A stretch of 64,000 nucleotides of DNA, taken from NCBI GenBank assembly GCA_003567315.1, contig PWZT01000037.1, positions 62,001 through 126,000 on the forward strand, in the 5' to 3' direction. Position numbers and translations under genes: made by a program. Numbering within the stretch: position 1 is the stretch's first letter; every line of letters starts with the position of its first letter. The DNA is from Paracoccaceae bacterium. Its GTDB lineage: Bacteria; Pseudomonadota; Alphaproteobacteria; Rhodobacterales; Rhodobacteraceae. Below the pieces are notes generated by a model that was not told where the DNA came from, made no database searches, and worked only from the letters and a program-made list of their open reading frames with translations. Positions 1-11,294 of this stretch are shown here, in pieces.

Positions 1-68
1 CGCTGACCAAGGCCGATGACGGCGGGATCGATCTGAAGAAGATCGCCCCCAAGGCGCGGGTCTATTGA
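1..68 (+). CDS. sdhA: Succinate dehydrogenase flavoprotein subunit, C-terminal end only (partial)
   Basis: Only the last 21 or so codons are inside the window; the gene enters from the left edge. The translated tail ends [10 protein letters not shown] followed by TGA, which matches the usual C-terminus of SdhA as I know it. The position upstream of sdhB supports the call. SdhA carries covalent FAD and oxidises succinate to fumarate in complex II on the inner face of the cytoplasmic membrane. The stop codon overlaps the TTG start of the next small gene, so translation is probably coupled. Confidence 0.75.
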   Translation, partial: LTKADDGGIDLKKIAPKARVY

Positions 69-379
69 TCCGCGCGGTTTCGCTCTCCACGCCGCTGGCG
101 CTGGTGGCCTGCGCCGATCTGCAAGACCAGATCGCGCGGGATGCGGCGCGCGCCAGTATTCGCCCGGTTCTGGCCGAGCGCTTTCCCGGTATGCCGCTGG
201 AACCTGCGAGCGATTGCGTTATCGATAATGCGAGCGCGGGCGAGTTGACCCGGCTTGCACATGCGGCAAATCAGCCAACCGTTTCTCCCGGAACCCAGAG
301 GCTCGTGGTCGAGATTGCCACGCGCCCTGCAACGATTAGATGTCTAGCCACAGACGGGCTTGCCCCGTTCCTGAATTGA
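65..379 (+). CDS. Small putative lipoprotein between sdhA and sdhB
   Basis: This is a 104-residue protein with a TTG start that overlaps the sdhA stop codon and ends 10 bases before sdhB. The N-terminus reads [11 protein letters not shown], a short hydrophobic stretch ending in a plausible lipobox (LVAC), so it may be exported and lipidated at Cys16. The rest is soluble, with no motif I recognise. The tight packing inside the sdh operon argues that it is a real co-expressed gene rather than a shadow. Its role is unknown; assembly or stability of complex II would be a guess. The TTG start and short signal leave some doubt about the exact N-terminus. Confidence 0.6.
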   Translation: MIRAVSLSTPLALVACADLQDQIARDAARASIRPVLAERFPGMPLEPASDCVIDNASAGELTRLAHAANQPTVSPGTQRLVVEIATRPATIRCLATDGLAPFLN

Positions 380-389
380 GGAGGCACCC

Positions 390-1169
390 ATGGTCCAATT
401 CGCTCTTCCCAAGAACAGCCAGATGCGTACTGGCAAGACCTGGCCCAAGCCCGAGACCGGCGGCAAGCTGCGGAAATTCCAGATTTATCGCTGGAACCCA
501 GATGACGGCGAAAACCCGCGCGTCGATACCTATTTCGTCGACCTCGATGATTGCGGGCCGATGGTGCTGGACGCGCTCATCTACATCAAGAACAAGATCG
601 ACCCGACGCTCACCTTCCGCCGCTCCTGCCGCGAGGGGATTTGCGGCTCTTGCGCGATGAATGTCGATGGGCAGAACAAGCTCGCCTGCATCTTCGGGAT
701 GGATGAGGTCAAGGGCGATGTGAAAATCTACCCCCTGCCCCATATGCCCGTGGTCAAGGATCTGATCCCCGATCTGAGCCATTTCTACGCGCAGCACGCG
801 TCTATCAAGCCATGGCTGGAGACCAAGTCGAACACGCCCGCGAAAGAGTGGCGCCAGTCGATCGAGGATCGCGAGAAACTCGACGGGCTGTATGAATGTG
901 TCATGTGCGCCTGCTGCTCGACTTCGTGCCCCTCTTACTGGTGGAATGGCGACCGCTATCTCGGGCCCGCCGCGCTGCTGCACGCCTATCGTTGGATCAT
1001 CGACTCGCGCGATGAGGCAACGGGCGAGCGACTCGATGATCTGCATGATCCGTTCAAGCTCTATCGGTGTCATACGATCATGAACTGCGCCCAGACCTGC
1101 CCGAAAGATCTGAATCCGGCAAAAGCCATTGCCGAGATCAAGAAGATGATGGTCGAGCGCACGATGTAA
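390..1169 (+). CDS. sdhB: Succinate dehydrogenase iron-sulfur subunit
   Basis: This 259-residue protein is the electron-transfer subunit of complex II and passes electrons from the SdhA flavin to quinone. All three cluster motifs are visible: the N-terminal ferredoxin domain with CREGICGSC and a later Cys for the [2Fe-2S] centre (residues about 74-95), [12 protein letters not shown] for the [4Fe-4S] centre (about 170-180), and [13 protein letters not shown] for the [3Fe-4S]/[4Fe-4S] pair (about 228-239). Length is normal for the family. The ATG follows a GAGG ribosome site. It is the last gene of the sdh run before a convergent gene. Confidence 0.97.
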   Translation: MVQFALPKNSQMRTGKTWPKPETGGKLRKFQIYRWNPDDGENPRVDTYFVDLDDCGPMVLDALIYIKNKIDPTLTFRRSCREGICGSCAMNVDGQNKLACIFGMDEVKGDVKIYPLPHMPVVKDLIPDLSHFYAQHASIKPWLETKSNTPAKEWRQSIEDREKLDGLYECVMCACCSTSCPSYWWNGDRYLGPAALLHAYRWIIDSRDEATGERLDDLHDPFKLYRCHTIMNCAQTCPKDLNPAKAIAEIKKMMVERTM

Positions 1170-1182
1170 TTTGCCGGGCACG

Positions 1183-1206
1183 CCGGGCGCGTAAATCCGC
1201 GCCCGG
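1183..1206. terminator. Stem-loop between convergent sdhB and CBS-protein genes
   Basis: A 9-base perfect inverted repeat (CCGGGCGCG / CGCGCCCGG) with a 6-base loop lies in the 48-base gap between two convergent stop codons. There is no clear T-tract on either side, so this is a likely but not certain bidirectional terminator. Confidence 0.45.
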
Positions 1207-1217
1207 GCTCATCGCGC

Positions 1218-1775
1218 TCAACTCAGGCCAACGACAATCAGCGTGCCCAATGCATAGATCAGAATGCCGCCTCCGACCAGCAACCACGGGAAATTGCTTG
1301 CCACGGTCGCTTTCGCGAGGTTCTTGGCCTGTTCGGCCAGATCCGGCCATGTGTAGCTGACGAAATCACCTTGCGTGAAGAGTGCGCGCGGGCGTCCCTC
1401 GTCATCAACCACCGGCAGGCGGCGGAAGCGCTCGTTTGACATGATGCGCAGCCAGTCCAGCATCAGATCATCTTCACGCGCGACACGCGGCTCATCGGTC
1501 ATGATATCGCCTAGTGTGGTTTTCGCTGCGTCCATCTCTCCACCGACGACCTTGGTCATCACATCGCGCTCGGTGACAATCCCCTCGATCTTGCCATCGG
1601 CATCGACCACGATGATACAGCCATACCGCTTTTCGGACATTTTGCGGACAGCCTCAACGATCGGGTCCGAGGCCAGCCCGGTCAGCGGCTTCGGCTTGGT
1701 GCGGTACTCGGCGCGATCCTTCAACCGCGCGCCGCTGCGCTCCGCTGTTGCAGGTGTGTCTGTCGTCTGTGCCAT
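1218..1775 (-). CDS. CBS-domain protein with C-terminal membrane anchor
   Basis: The 185-residue protein has two CBS motifs. The first is around residues 45-95 (GCIIVVDADGKIEGIVTERD) and the second around 105-160 (RRLPVVDDEGRPRALFTQGD). CBS pairs bind adenosyl nucleotides and usually sense energy state. A final hydrophobic helix (about 160-183, FPWLLVGGGILIYALG) would tether it to the membrane. I chose the ATG at 1775 over the longer ORF because GAGG sits just upstream and the extension reads as low-complexity out-of-family sequence. The partner protein is not evident from the neighbours. Confidence 0.85.
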   Translation of the reverse strand: MAQTTDTPATAERSGARLKDRAEYRTKPKPLTGLASDPIVEAVRKMSEKRYGCIIVVDADGKIEGIVTERDVMTKVVGGEMDAAKTTLGDIMTDEPRVAREDDLMLDWLRIMSNERFRRLPVVDDEGRPRALFTQGDFVSYTWPDLAEQAKNLAKATVASNFPWLLVGGGILIYALGTLIVVGLS

Positions 1776-1887
1776 GTGAACCTCGTCTGTTTGCGTGGTC
1801 TTGAGAGTAGGACGAAGATTGACCGCGTCAAAATGGCACATGTCGCGCTCTCTGGCGCCAGGATGTCGCACAGGCTGTCTTTTACCT

Positions 1888-2541
1888 ATGCAGAGCCGTG
1901 ATTTGAAGCCACACTGCACTGTGAGATCTGACAGAATCGACATTATCGCGCTCTATGTGCTGCTCGCGCTCGCCATCGCTGGGCTTGTGCTGGCCAGCGT
2001 GGCTGCCGCCCGGACGGAAATCCGACCACCTCTCGTCCGGATCCCGCCTCCGCCGGATTTCGACCTGCAAGTGTCGTCCGACGGCACTGAAATCCAGTTT
2101 GAGGGCCGGGTCGATTTTGGCCTGACGGCTGCCATGCGCGAGCTTGTTGCGCAGCACCCCACGATCAAGCGCATGACCCTCGAGAGCCGCGGCGGCGTAA
2201 TTTCCGAGGCGCGCGGGGCAGTCACGGTCCTGCGCGCGCACGGGATTGCCACGCATGTGGAGGCGCATTGCGCATCGGCCTGTGCGCTTATTTTCGCAGG
2301 CGGGGCGACGCGCACATTGGCACCAGAGGCGCAACTCGGACTGCATGGCTACAGTCTGGCGCAGGATCGGCATTTCGGCATGATCGATCCAGTGGCCGAA
2401 ATGCAGCGTGATCTGGCGATATATCGCGCCTCCGGGCTGGAGAACCGGTTCGTGGCGAAGCTCGCAGAACTGCCGCAAAACCCGATGTGGTATCCGACCC
2501 GTGCAGAGTTGCAGGCCGCCGGGTTCGTGACCCACCCTTGA
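1888..2541 (+). CDS. Periplasmic ClpP/crotonase-fold-like protein (COG3904 type)
   Basis: The 217-residue protein starts at ATG 1888, inside a longer ORF whose extra N-terminus looks spurious. A single membrane helix (IIALYVLLALAIAGLVLAS, about residues 17-40) precedes a soluble domain. That domain contains SRGGVISEARGAV and HCASACALIFAGGATR, the pattern of ClpP/SppA-like alpha/beta folds with a serine in a SAC context. This places it in a group of predicted envelope proteins of unknown function; peptidase activity is possible but not shown. It is followed by two further small genes on the same strand. Confidence 0.7.
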   Translation: MQSRDLKPHCTVRSDRIDIIALYVLLALAIAGLVLASVAAARTEIRPPLVRIPPPPDFDLQVSSDGTEIQFEGRVDFGLTAAMRELVAQHPTIKRMTLESRGGVISEARGAVTVLRAHGIATHVEAHCASACALIFAGGATRTLAPEAQLGLHGYSLAQDRHFGMIDPVAEMQRDLAIYRASGLENRFVAKLAELPQNPMWYPTRAELQAAGFVTHP

Positions 2542-2572
2542 CGTAACTCCGACCAGCCCCCACAACATACCC

Positions 2573-2773
2573 ATGATCATTGTCCTCGGCATTCTCATCA
2601 CTATCGCGATCCTGCTGATCATGAAGCCCTGGGAGCGTCGCGCCTGTCGCTGGCGGCAGGACAGCCGCAAGCTTGCCGATGGGCGCGTCTTATTTACATG
2701 CGTCGCCTGCGGCGCGGAGGAAGCCGTGCCCAAGGGCCGTGAACCCACAACCTGCCGCGCAGGAGAGGCATGA
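2573..2773 (+). CDS. Small membrane protein with a CxxC pair
   Basis: This is a 66-residue protein with an N-terminal membrane helix (IIVLGILITIAILLIM) followed by a basic stretch and a C-terminal CVACGAEE...TCRAG segment that could bind a metal through Cys residues. Its stop overlaps the ATG of the next gene (ATGA), which suggests a real, translationally coupled gene. Function unknown. Confidence 0.6.
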   Translation: MIIVLGILITIAILLIMKPWERRACRWRQDSRKLADGRVLFTCVACGAEEAVPKGREPTTCRAGEA

Positions 2774-3621
2774 TGCGCAAACCTCCCAAAGACGCCGATG
2801 CACGCCGCGCTGTCGCGCCAGTGGTCTGCTACCCGAATGACACGCTGCGCATCCCGCCGATGGAGCAATATCGCGCTGCACGCGAGACCGCGCGCGTGAC
2901 CACACGCATCACCGTGCCCCCGCGCGAAGCCCGGTGCTTCCATATGAGCGCAGGCAGTTTCTTTCGCATCACATGCGTCGAGGGGCCCCAGGTCGGCGAT
3001 CTCAACCTTTTTGAAGCGCGCAATCTGGACGAGCATTTCTATTCCGGCAAGACCCGTGCGCTGCATGGCAGCCATGTCAAGGTCGGTGACCGGCTCTGGT
3101 CCTGCCTGCCCTATCTGCGCCCGATGGCCACGATTCTCGAAGACACGCTGGACTGGTATGGACAGGATGAGCATGGCGGGCGTGTGCACGATGTGATCGG
3201 CACGCGCTGCGACCCTTATACGCATCACCTGCTGACGGGCGAGGATTACCACAACACCTGTCACTCCAACCTCACGCGCGCGCTCGCTGACTACCTAGGC
3301 TGTCCGCTCTCCGAGGCCGAGCCGCATGTGCATGACGTTCTCAATCTCTTCATGTGCACGGGCTTCACCCGCGACACGGGCCAGTATTTCATGAAGGCAA
3401 GCCCCGCACGCAAGGGTGACTATATAGAGGTTTTCGCCGAGATTGATCTGCTTGGCGTGCTCTCAGCCTGTCCGGGCGGTGATTGCGGCTGCGAGCACAG
3501 TTCGGATGCGGCGCAGTGCTACCCGCTGGAGGTAACGATCCATTCCCCTGCGGCCGGGGCACTCGATGGCTGGTACAGCCCGTCCAACAACCGCTATTCG
3601 CGCCGCCACGCGCCGGACTGA
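2770..3621 (+). CDS. DUF1989 / urea-carboxylase-associated family protein
   Basis: The 283-residue protein resembles the DUF1989 family, often annotated as urea-carboxylase- or aminomethyltransferase-associated. Matching features are a central [10 protein letters not shown] segment, histidine-rich DPYTHHLL and [11 protein letters not shown] segments that could bind a metal, and a C-terminal cluster of cysteines ([11 protein letters not shown]). No urea carboxylase or allophanate hydrolase gene lies nearby, so the substrate is not suggested by context. It starts at an ATG that overlaps the preceding stop codon, with AGGAGAGG immediately before it. Second start at 2773 is equally possible. Confidence 0.7.
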   Translation: MMRKPPKDADARRAVAPVVCYPNDTLRIPPMEQYRAARETARVTTRITVPPREARCFHMSAGSFFRITCVEGPQVGDLNLFEARNLDEHFYSGKTRALHGSHVKVGDRLWSCLPYLRPMATILEDTLDWYGQDEHGGRVHDVIGTRCDPYTHHLLTGEDYHNTCHSNLTRALADYLGCPLSEAEPHVHDVLNLFMCTGFTRDTGQYFMKASPARKGDYIEVFAEIDLLGVLSACPGGDCGCEHSSDAAQCYPLEVTIHSPAAGALDGWYSPSNNRYSRRHAPD

Positions 3622-3658
3622 AAAGGCGGGCGCAAGGTATATTGACCGCCCGCCTTTT
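3621..3658 (+). terminator. Rho-independent terminator after the DUF1989 gene
   Basis: A perfect 12-base inverted repeat (AAAAGGCGGGCG / CGCCCGCCTTTT) with a 14-base loop starts on the last base of the stop codon and ends in a T-tract. It separates the upstream small-gene run from lepA, whose start lies 19 bases later. Confidence 0.85.
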
Positions 3659-3676
3659 CCGCTACATACGAAGCGC

Positions 3677-5476
3677 ATGACAGAGCTTTCGCATATCCGC
3701 AATTTCTCCATCGTGGCGCATATCGACCACGGCAAATCCACCTTGGCCGACAGGCTGATCCAGATGACGGGGACCGTGTCGGATCGCGACATGAAGGAGC
3801 AGTTGCTGGACGCGATGGATATCGAGCGCGAGCGCGGCATTACCATCAAGGCCAACACAGTGCGGATCGACTACGTCGCGCAGGATGGGCAGCAATATGT
3901 GCTCAACCTGATCGACACGCCGGGCCATGTCGATTTCGCCTATGAAGTCTCGCGCTCGATGCGCGCGGTCGAGGGCTCACTTCTGGTGGTGGATGCGTCG
4001 CAAGGCGTCGAAGCGCAGACACTCGCCAATGTCTATACAGCCATCGAGGCCGATCACGAGATCGTGCCGGTCCTGAACAAGATCGACCTGCCCGCCGCCG
4101 AGCCCGAGCGCGTGCAGGAGCAGATCGAGGATGTCATCGGGCTTGATGCGTCCGAGGCCGTGCTCATTTCGGCCAAGTCGGGCCTCGGCATCCCCGATGT
4201 GCTGGAAGCCATCGTGAAGCGCCTGCCCGCGCCCAAGGGGACACGTGATGCCCCGCTCAAGGCGATGCTGGTCGATAGCTGGTATGACCCCTATCTCGGG
4301 GTCGTGGTTCTCTTTCGGGTCATGGACGGCGTCATCCGCAAGGGCGACGCGATCAAGATGATGCAGACCGGCGCAAAATACGGTGTCGACAAGCTTGCGG
4401 TGCTGAAACCTGCCATGGTGGATGTGGCCGAGCTTGGGCCGGGCGAAATCGGCGTGCTGACAGCCTCGATCAAGCAGGTGCGAGACACCAAGGTTGGCGA
4501 CACGATCACGCATGAAAAGAAAGGCTGCGAGACACCGCTGCCGGGCTTCAAACCCTCGGTCCCGGTGGTGTTCTGCGGGCTGTTCCCTGTAGATAGCGCG
4601 GAGTTCGAAGATCTGCGCAATGCCATCGAGAAATTGGCACTCAATGACGCATCTTTCAGCTACGAGATGGAAAGTTCCGCCGCACTTGGCTTCGGCTTTC
4701 GCTGCGGGTTTCTGGGTCTGTTGCATCTCGAGGTCATCCGCGACAGGTTGGAGCGCGAATATGGCATCGACCTGATCACCACCGCGCCGAGTGTGGTCTA
4801 TCATGTGCATATGCGTGATGGCGAGCTGATCGAGTTGCACAACCCCGCCGACTTGCCCGATCTCACTCATGTCGACCATATCGAGGAGCCGCGCATCAAG
4901 GCCACGATCCTTGTGCCGGATGATTTCCTTGGTGACGTGCTCAAACTCTGTCAGGACCGGCGCGGCATTCAGCAGGAGCTGACCTACGCAGGCAGCCGCG
5001 CGATGGTGGTCTATGATCTGCCGCTCAATGAGGTGGTGTTCGATTTCTACGACCGGCTGAAATCCATCACCAAGGGCTACGCGTCCTTTGATTACGAAAT
5101 CACGGGTTACCGGCAGGACAATCTGGTCAAGATGCAGATCCTCGTGAATGACGAGCCGGTGGATGCGCTCTCGATGATGGTCCATCGCGACCGCGCCGAG
5201 GGGCGCGGGCGGGCGATGTGCGAGAAGCTCAAGGACCTGATACCACGGCATATGTTCAAGATCCCGATCCAGGCGGCAATTGGCGGCAAGGTGATCGCAC
5301 GCGAGACCTTGGCGGCCTTGCGCAAGGATGTGACGGCGAAATGCTACGGTGGGGATGTGACGCGGAAGAAGAAATTGCTGGAGAAGCAGAAGGCCGGCAA
5401 GAAGAAGATGCGCCAGTTCGGGAAGGTCGAAATCCCGCAGCAGGCGTTCATTAGTGCGCTGAAAATGGATGGATAA
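3677..5476 (+). CDS. lepA: Translation elongation factor 4 (LepA GTPase)
   Basis: The 599-residue protein is LepA/EF4, a ribosome-bound GTPase that acts on stalled or mispositioned ribosomes. GTPase motifs are [10 protein letters not shown] (G1), RERGITI (G2), DTPGHVDF (G3) and NKIDLP (G4) within the first 140 residues. The LepA-specific C-terminal domain follows ([23 protein letters not shown]). The start at 3677 gives [19 protein letters not shown], the usual N-terminus, so the 37-residue ORF extension is rejected. A strong terminator directly upstream implies that its promoter overlaps that hairpin or lies within the preceding gene. Confidence 0.97.
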   Translation: MTELSHIRNFSIVAHIDHGKSTLADRLIQMTGTVSDRDMKEQLLDAMDIERERGITIKANTVRIDYVAQDGQQYVLNLIDTPGHVDFAYEVSRSMRAVEGSLLVVDASQGVEAQTLANVYTAIEADHEIVPVLNKIDLPAAEPERVQEQIEDVIGLDASEAVLISAKSGLGIPDVLEAIVKRLPAPKGTRDAPLKAMLVDSWYDPYLGVVVLFRVMDGVIRKGDAIKMMQTGAKYGVDKLAVLKPAMVDVAELGPGEIGVLTASIKQVRDTKVGDTITHEKKGCETPLPGFKPSVPVVFCGLFPVDSAEFEDLRNAIEKLALNDASFSYEMESSAALGFGFRCGFLGLLHLEVIRDRLEREYGIDLITTAPSVVYHVHMRDGELIELHNPADLPDLTHVDHIEEPRIKATILVPDDFLGDVLKLCQDRRGIQQELTYAGSRAMVVYDLPLNEVVFDFYDRLKSITKGYASFDYEITGYRQDNLVKMQILVNDEPVDALSMMVHRDRAEGRGRAMCEKLKDLIPRHMFKIPIQAAIGGKVIARETLAALRKDVTAKCYGGDVTRKKKLLEKQKAGKKKMRQFGKVEIPQQAFISALKMDG

Positions 5477-5500
5477 ACCCCAGGCCGCAACTCCAAAACA

Positions 5501-5587
5501 TGGTGGCCGCTGTGGGAGTCGAACCCACACGCCCTTGCGAGCAACGGATTTTAAGTCCGGTCTGTCTACCAGTTCCAGCAAGCGGCC
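5501..5587 (-). tRNA. tRNA-Leu (anticodon UAA)
   Basis: Read on the minus strand, the sequence folds as a class II tRNA. The acceptor stem is GGCCGCT/AGCGGCC, the anticodon loop ACTTAAAAT gives UAA, there is a long variable arm (GTTGCTCGCAAGGGC), and the T-arm reads GGGTTCGACTCCC. The 3' CCA is encoded. The 87-base length is normal for tRNA-Leu. Confidence 0.95.
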
Positions 5588-5638
5588 TGCCCGTGGTCTA
5601 GACCGCGCGCCAAGCCGCTTCAAGCCTGAAACCTCGCC

Positions 5639-6973
<1,335 letters not shown>

Positions 6974-7146
6974 AGCATGCTCCCTCACGACCGCCTTGCT
7001 TTTACAGGCGCTTATACTGCGCGCCTCCAAGAAATGCTCTCACAAATGCGCAGCCGGATCAAACCGAATGCTGCGCAGCCCTTGACCTTATCTGCGTCGC
7101 GAAGGCATGTAGTGCTATCTGCACCCGCGCGCTCCGGACATATGCC

Positions 7147-7728
7147 ATGCTGCTACTGATCGATAATTACGACAGTTTCACCTATAATCTGGTGCATTAT
7201 CTCGGTGAGCTCGGCGCGGACGTTCAGGTGCACCGCAATGATGCGCTCGATGTGCAAGCGGCCATGTCGCTTCGCCCGGCGGGGATCGTGCTCTCGCCCG
7301 GGCCGTGCGACCCGGATCAGGCCGGGATCTGTTTGGCCCTCACCCTTGCCGCAGCCGAGGCTCGCGTGCCACTCCTCGGCGTCTGTCTCGGGCATCAGTC
7401 CATCGGACAGGCCTTTGGTGGACAGGTGGTGCGCGCGCCGCAGATCGTGCATGGCAAGCTTGGCCAGATGCATCACGCAGGCCAAGGCGTGTTCGAGGGC
7501 CTGCCCTCACCCCTTCTGGCCACGCGCTATCATTCACTTGTTGTGGATCGCGAGAGCCTGCCCGCCTGCCTCGAGGTCACGAGTTGGCTGGAAGACGGGC
7601 TGATCATGGGTCTGCGCCACCGTGATTTGCCCGTCGAGGGCGTTCAATTTCACCCCGAGAGCATTCGTTCCGAACATGGCCATGCCATGTTGCGCAATTT
7701 TCTAAACCAGATATCGGTGGCCGCCTGA
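7147..7728 (+). CDS. trpG: Anthranilate synthase component II (glutamine amidotransferase)
   Basis: The 193-residue protein supplies ammonia from glutamine to TrpE for anthranilate synthesis. The N-terminus [20 protein letters not shown] is diagnostic. The catalytic triad is present as the [13 protein letters not shown] nucleophile Cys and the HPESI His/Glu. The 221-residue ORF extension upstream is antisense to the Glu-Pro repeat gene and is rejected. The stop overlaps trpD (TGATG). TrpE is not in the window, as is common when trpE lies upstream of other genes in these bacteria. Confidence 0.95.
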   Translation: MLLLIDNYDSFTYNLVHYLGELGADVQVHRNDALDVQAAMSLRPAGIVLSPGPCDPDQAGICLALTLAAAEARVPLLGVCLGHQSIGQAFGGQVVRAPQIVHGKLGQMHHAGQGVFEGLPSPLLATRYHSLVVDRESLPACLEVTSWLEDGLIMGLRHRDLPVEGVQFHPESIRSEHGHAMLRNFLNQISVAA

Positions 7729-8747
7729 TGGATCAACTCAAACCCCTGATCGGGATCGCTGCAACCCGCGCACTGACACGCGACGAGGCCGAAACGGCTT
7801 TTAACCTTCTGTTCGAAGGCGAGGCCACCCCGGCTCAGACTGGCGGATTTCTCATGGCGCTGCGCACGCGTGGTGAGACTGTTGACGAATACGCGGCCGC
7901 GGCGGCTGTGATGCGCGCGAAATGCGTCAAGGTGCGTGCACCTGCCGAGGCGATGGACATTGTCGGCACAGGGGGGGATGGCAAGGGCACGCTGAACATC
8001 TCCACAGCGACCGCCTTCGTCGTGGCTGGGGCGGGCGTCCCGGTCGCCAAGCACGGCAATCGAAACCTGTCGTCCAAATCGGGCGCGGCGGATGCGCTGG
8101 GGGCGCTCGGGATCAATGTGATGGTCGGCGCGGATGTAGTCGAGCAGGCGCTGCGCGAGGCCGGAATCGGTTTCATGATGGCCCCGATGCACCACCCGGC
8201 GATGCGCCATGTCGGGCCTGTGAGGATGGAGCTTGGCACGCGGACAATCTTCAACATTCTCGGGCCGCTGACCAACCCCGCGGGCGTGGCCTATCAGTTG
8301 ACAGGCGCATTCTCCGCCGATCTGCTGCAGCCCATGGCAGAGACGCTGCGGGCGCTTGGGACCAAACGTGCGTGGCTGGTACATGGCGGCGATGGCACTG
8401 ACGAGTTGTCGATTGCAGCGCAGAGCGAGGTTGTCGCGCTGGAGGATGGCCAGTTGCGCCGCTTCCGCCTGCATCCAGAGGAAGCCGGCTTGAAGCAACA
8501 CAGATTCGAAGACCTGCTCGGCGGCGCGCCGGGCGAGAATGCGGCAGAGTTGCGCGCTGTCCTCGATGGTGCCGGGCGACCTGCTTATCGCGATGCGGTC
8601 CTGCTCAATGCGGCTGCGGCGCTCGTAGTTGCAGGCCGAAGCGAGGCTTTGACCGACGGTGTGGAACGCGCACGTGAAAGCATCGCTTCTGGGGCCGCGC
8701 GAAAGGCTGCCGAAACGCTGGCACGCATCAGCCCGACTGAAACCTGA
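7728..8747 (+). CDS. trpD: Anthranilate phosphoribosyltransferase
   Basis: The 339-residue enzyme transfers phosphoribose from PRPP to anthranilate, the second step of tryptophan synthesis. The PRPP/glycine-rich motif [14 protein letters not shown] (about residues 79-92) and the [21 protein letters not shown] segment are clear. Length is normal. The start overlaps the trpG stop, so the two are coupled. Confidence 0.96.
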   Translation: MDQLKPLIGIAATRALTRDEAETAFNLLFEGEATPAQTGGFLMALRTRGETVDEYAAAAAVMRAKCVKVRAPAEAMDIVGTGGDGKGTLNISTATAFVVAGAGVPVAKHGNRNLSSKSGAADALGALGINVMVGADVVEQALREAGIGFMMAPMHHPAMRHVGPVRMELGTRTIFNILGPLTNPAGVAYQLTGAFSADLLQPMAETLRALGTKRAWLVHGGDGTDELSIAAQSEVVALEDGQLRRFRLHPEEAGLKQHRFEDLLGGAPGENAAELRAVLDGAGRPAYRDAVLLNAAAALVVAGRSEALTDGVERARESIASGAARKAAETLARISPTET

Positions 8748-8769
8748 TCCATTTCGGAGATTGCACGCG

Positions 8770-9579
8770 ATGGCCACCATTCTCGACACGATCAAGGCTT
8801 ACAAGCTGGAAGAAGTCGCCGCACGAAAGGCAATCCGCACGCTTGGCGACCTCGAGGACGCTGCGCGCGCTGCCCCGGCCCCGCGCGGCTTTGGCACTGC
8901 CTTGGGCGCAGCCGAACAAACCGGTTACGGGTTGATTGCAGAGATCAAGAAGGCCAGCCCCTCCAAGGGTCTGATCCGCGCGGATTTCGATCCCCCTGCC
9001 CTCGCCCGCGCCTATGAGCAAGGCGGTGCGAGCTGCCTGAGCGTGCTGACGGACACGCCCAGTTTTCAGGGCGCTGACCACTTCCTGACCGAGGCGCGCT
9101 CTGCCACCAGCCTTCCGGCGCTGCGCAAGGATTTCATGTATGATGTCTATCAGGTTGCAGAGGCTCGCGCGCTCCATGCCGATTGCATCCTGATCATCAT
9201 GGCCTCTGTCTCCGACGCGCAGGCGCAGGAGCTCGAGGCCGCAGCGTTCGACTGGGGCATGGATGTGCTGGTCGAAGTGCATGACGAGGAAGAACTGGAG
9301 CGCGCGCTATGCCTCCGCTCGCCTCTGCTGGGCATCAACAATCGTAACCTCAAGACCTTCGAGGTGACGCTCGACACCACGCGGCGGTTGTCAAAGCTGG
9401 TGCCCGAGGACAAGCTCCTCATCGCAGAGAGCGGGCTACACGCCCCGGCCGATCTGGCCGACCTCGCCGCATATGGCGCGCGCAGTTTTCTGATTGGCGA
9501 AAGCCTGATGCGGCAAGCCGATGTAGCGCGAGCGACGCGCGATCTACTGGCTGACCCGGTTCTGCCCGAAAAGGTGTGA
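8770..9579 (+). CDS. trpC: Indole-3-glycerol phosphate synthase
   Basis: The 269-residue TIM-barrel enzyme closes the indole ring of CdRP. Visible motifs are [12 protein letters not shown] (catalytic Lys), the RKDFMYD segment (catalytic Lys), [12 protein letters not shown] and LLIAESGL. It is a stand-alone TrpC with no fused TrpF. The start [12 protein letters not shown] at 8770 follows a GGAG site; the longer ORF overlaps trpD and is not needed. It lies 22 bases after trpD and 1 base before moaC. Confidence 0.96.
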   Translation: MATILDTIKAYKLEEVAARKAIRTLGDLEDAARAAPAPRGFGTALGAAEQTGYGLIAEIKKASPSKGLIRADFDPPALARAYEQGGASCLSVLTDTPSFQGADHFLTEARSATSLPALRKDFMYDVYQVAEARALHADCILIIMASVSDAQAQELEAAAFDWGMDVLVEVHDEEELERALCLRSPLLGINNRNLKTFEVTLDTTRRLSKLVPEDKLLIAESGLHAPADLADLAAYGARSFLIGESLMRQADVARATRDLLADPVLPEKV

Positions 9580-9580
9580 T

Positions 9581-10060
9581 GTGGAGAAACTGACACATTT
9601 TGACGCAGATGGGCACGCACACATGGTTGACGTGTCGGAAAAATCCCATACTGTGCGGGTGGCCATTGCCGAAAGCGCCGTGCAGATGCGCCCCGAAACT
9701 CTGGCGCTCATAACCGAGGGTCGCGCCAAGAAGGGTGATGTTCTGGGCGTTGCCCGGCTTGCGGGGATCATGGGGGCGAAGCGCTGCGCGGATCTCATCC
9801 CGCTCTGTCATCCGCTGCCGATTACCAAGGTCACACTCGATCTGACTCCGGATGAGACTCTGCCGGGCGTTCAAATCCGCGCGGAAGTGCGCACCACGGG
9901 CCAGACCGGGGTCGAGATGGAGGCCCTTACCGCTGCGTCGGTCGCAGCCCTGACTGTCTATGACATGCTCAAGGCCGCCGAGAAATCCATGACGATCACC
10001 GCAACACGCGTGGTTCTGAAAGATGGGGGCAAATCCGGGCGTTACGAGGCAGCCCCATGA
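9581..10060 (+). CDS. moaC: Cyclic pyranopterin monophosphate synthase
   Basis: The 159-residue MoaC converts the MoaA product into cyclic pyranopterin monophosphate for molybdenum cofactor synthesis. Typical segments are [14 protein letters not shown] near the N-terminus, [19 protein letters not shown] (active-site region) and [23 protein letters not shown]. It begins with GTG one base after the trpC stop and ends overlapping moeA by 4 bases. The tryptophan and molybdopterin genes therefore form one transcription unit. MoaA is separate, at 37.4 kb. Confidence 0.95.
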   Translation: MEKLTHFDADGHAHMVDVSEKSHTVRVAIAESAVQMRPETLALITEGRAKKGDVLGVARLAGIMGAKRCADLIPLCHPLPITKVTLDLTPDETLPGVQIRAEVRTTGQTGVEMEALTAASVAALTVYDMLKAAEKSMTITATRVVLKDGGKSGRYEAAP

Positions 10061-11229
10061 TCTCTGTCGAGACGGCGCTGACGGAAATATTTTCGCTTGT
10101 AGCGCCCTTAGAGACCGAAGAGATCGCCGTGTCCGAGGCCGCAGGCCGCGTGCTGCGCTTGCCTGTCGTCGCCTCACGCGATCAGCCTCCCTTCGACGCC
10201 TCAGCGATGGACGGGTACGCTGTCGCCGATCCTGTCGCAGCGGGCGGGCGGTTCAAGATCATCGGTCAAGCCTCTACAGGCGCAAGTTTTTCAGGGTCCG
10301 TCGGTGCAAATGAGGCCGTCCGGATCTTCACTGGCGCACCGGTCCCGGACGGCGCCACCCGCATCCTCATTCAGGAAAACGTCACCCGCGATGGCGAACA
10401 CATAACGCTGGACACCTCGCCTGATCCGACCACGCATATCCGGCCTCGGGCGCAAGATTTCGCCGCAGGCGACCAGATCAGCGCGCCGCGTCGATTACGC
10501 CCTGTCGAACTCGCGCTGCTGGCTGCGATGAATTGTCCGCAAGTCACTGTCAGCAAGCGTCCGGAGGTCACGATCATCGCCACCGGCGATGAATTGGTGA
10601 TGCCCGGCGAAACCCCGCGCGCCGACCAGATCATCGCCTCGAACGCGTTTGCGATCAAGGCGATTGCCGAAGCAGAAGGTGCGCACGCGCGGATCCTGCC
10701 GATTGCCCGCGACACGGAGGAGAGCCTGCGCGCGGTGTTCGAGCTTGCGCAGGGCGCCGATATGATCATCACGATCGGCGGGGCGTCGGTTGGTGATTTC
10801 GACCTCGTGGGGCCCGTTTGCGAGGCTCTCGGAGCAAGGCGGTCTTTCTACAAGGTGGCGATGCGACCAGGCAAGCCGCTGATGGCCGGGCGCCTGGGCG
10901 ACGCGTTGTTGCTTGGCCTGCCCGGCAACCCCGTGTCTTCAATCGTTTGTGCACATCTCTTCATGCGCCCGGCGTTGCGCGCGATGCTCGGCCTCGGCGC
11001 CTATCCAATGCCAAGCGCAACAGCCTCACTCACACATGATATAGACGCCAATGGTCCTCGTGCACACTACATGCGCGCGCGTCTGGGGCCGGGGCCGTCC
11101 ATCACGGCGCTGCCGCGACAGGATTCCGCGCTTCTCGGTGTTCTTGCCGAGGCAGATGCCCTTCTCATCCGAGCACCGCATGATCCAGCGCGCGAGGAAG
11201 GTGAACATATGCGGTATATTCTACTGTAG
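10057..11229 (+). CDS. moeA: Molybdopterin molybdotransferase
   Basis: The 390-residue MoeA inserts molybdate into adenylated molybdopterin. Motifs include [14 protein letters not shown] near residue 50, [18 protein letters not shown], the MoCF-like domain [14 protein letters not shown], then [11 protein letters not shown] and [13 protein letters not shown]. Length is normal. It overlaps moaC by 4 bases. The gap to lexA is only 65 bases but holds a LexA box, so lexA has its own promoter. Confidence 0.95.
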   Translation: MISVETALTEIFSLVAPLETEEIAVSEAAGRVLRLPVVASRDQPPFDASAMDGYAVADPVAAGGRFKIIGQASTGASFSGSVGANEAVRIFTGAPVPDGATRILIQENVTRDGEHITLDTSPDPTTHIRPRAQDFAAGDQISAPRRLRPVELALLAAMNCPQVTVSKRPEVTIIATGDELVMPGETPRADQIIASNAFAIKAIAEAEGAHARILPIARDTEESLRAVFELAQGADMIITIGGASVGDFDLVGPVCEALGARRSFYKVAMRPGKPLMAGRLGDALLLGLPGNPVSSIVCAHLFMRPALRAMLGLGAYPMPSATASLTHDIDANGPRAHYMRARLGPGPSITALPRQDSALLGVLAEADALLIRAPHDPAREEGEHMRYILL

Positions 11230-11232
11230 ACC

Positions 11233-11261
11233 TTGACACCCAGCGCGAACAATGGCAGAAC
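11233..11261 (+). promoter_or_regulatory. LexA (SOS) box GAAC-N7-GAAC in front of lexA
   Basis: Direct repeats GAAC at 11247-11250 and 11258-11261 are separated by exactly 7 bases, the LexA recognition form known in alphaproteobacteria (GTTC-N7-GTTC on the other strand). A TTGACA hexamer at 11233-11238 is a good -35 candidate, and the box lies just downstream where a repressor would block RNA polymerase. This supports autoregulation of lexA. Confidence 0.85.
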
Positions 11262-11294
11262 ATTTGCGAATTGCTGTCGTCTATCGGAGAAGCC

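Noticed and set aside
3977-5623. 548-residue antisense ORF opposite lepA
   Set aside because: High GC keeps the antisense frame open. lepA is unambiguous and the antisense protein has no family-like sequence.
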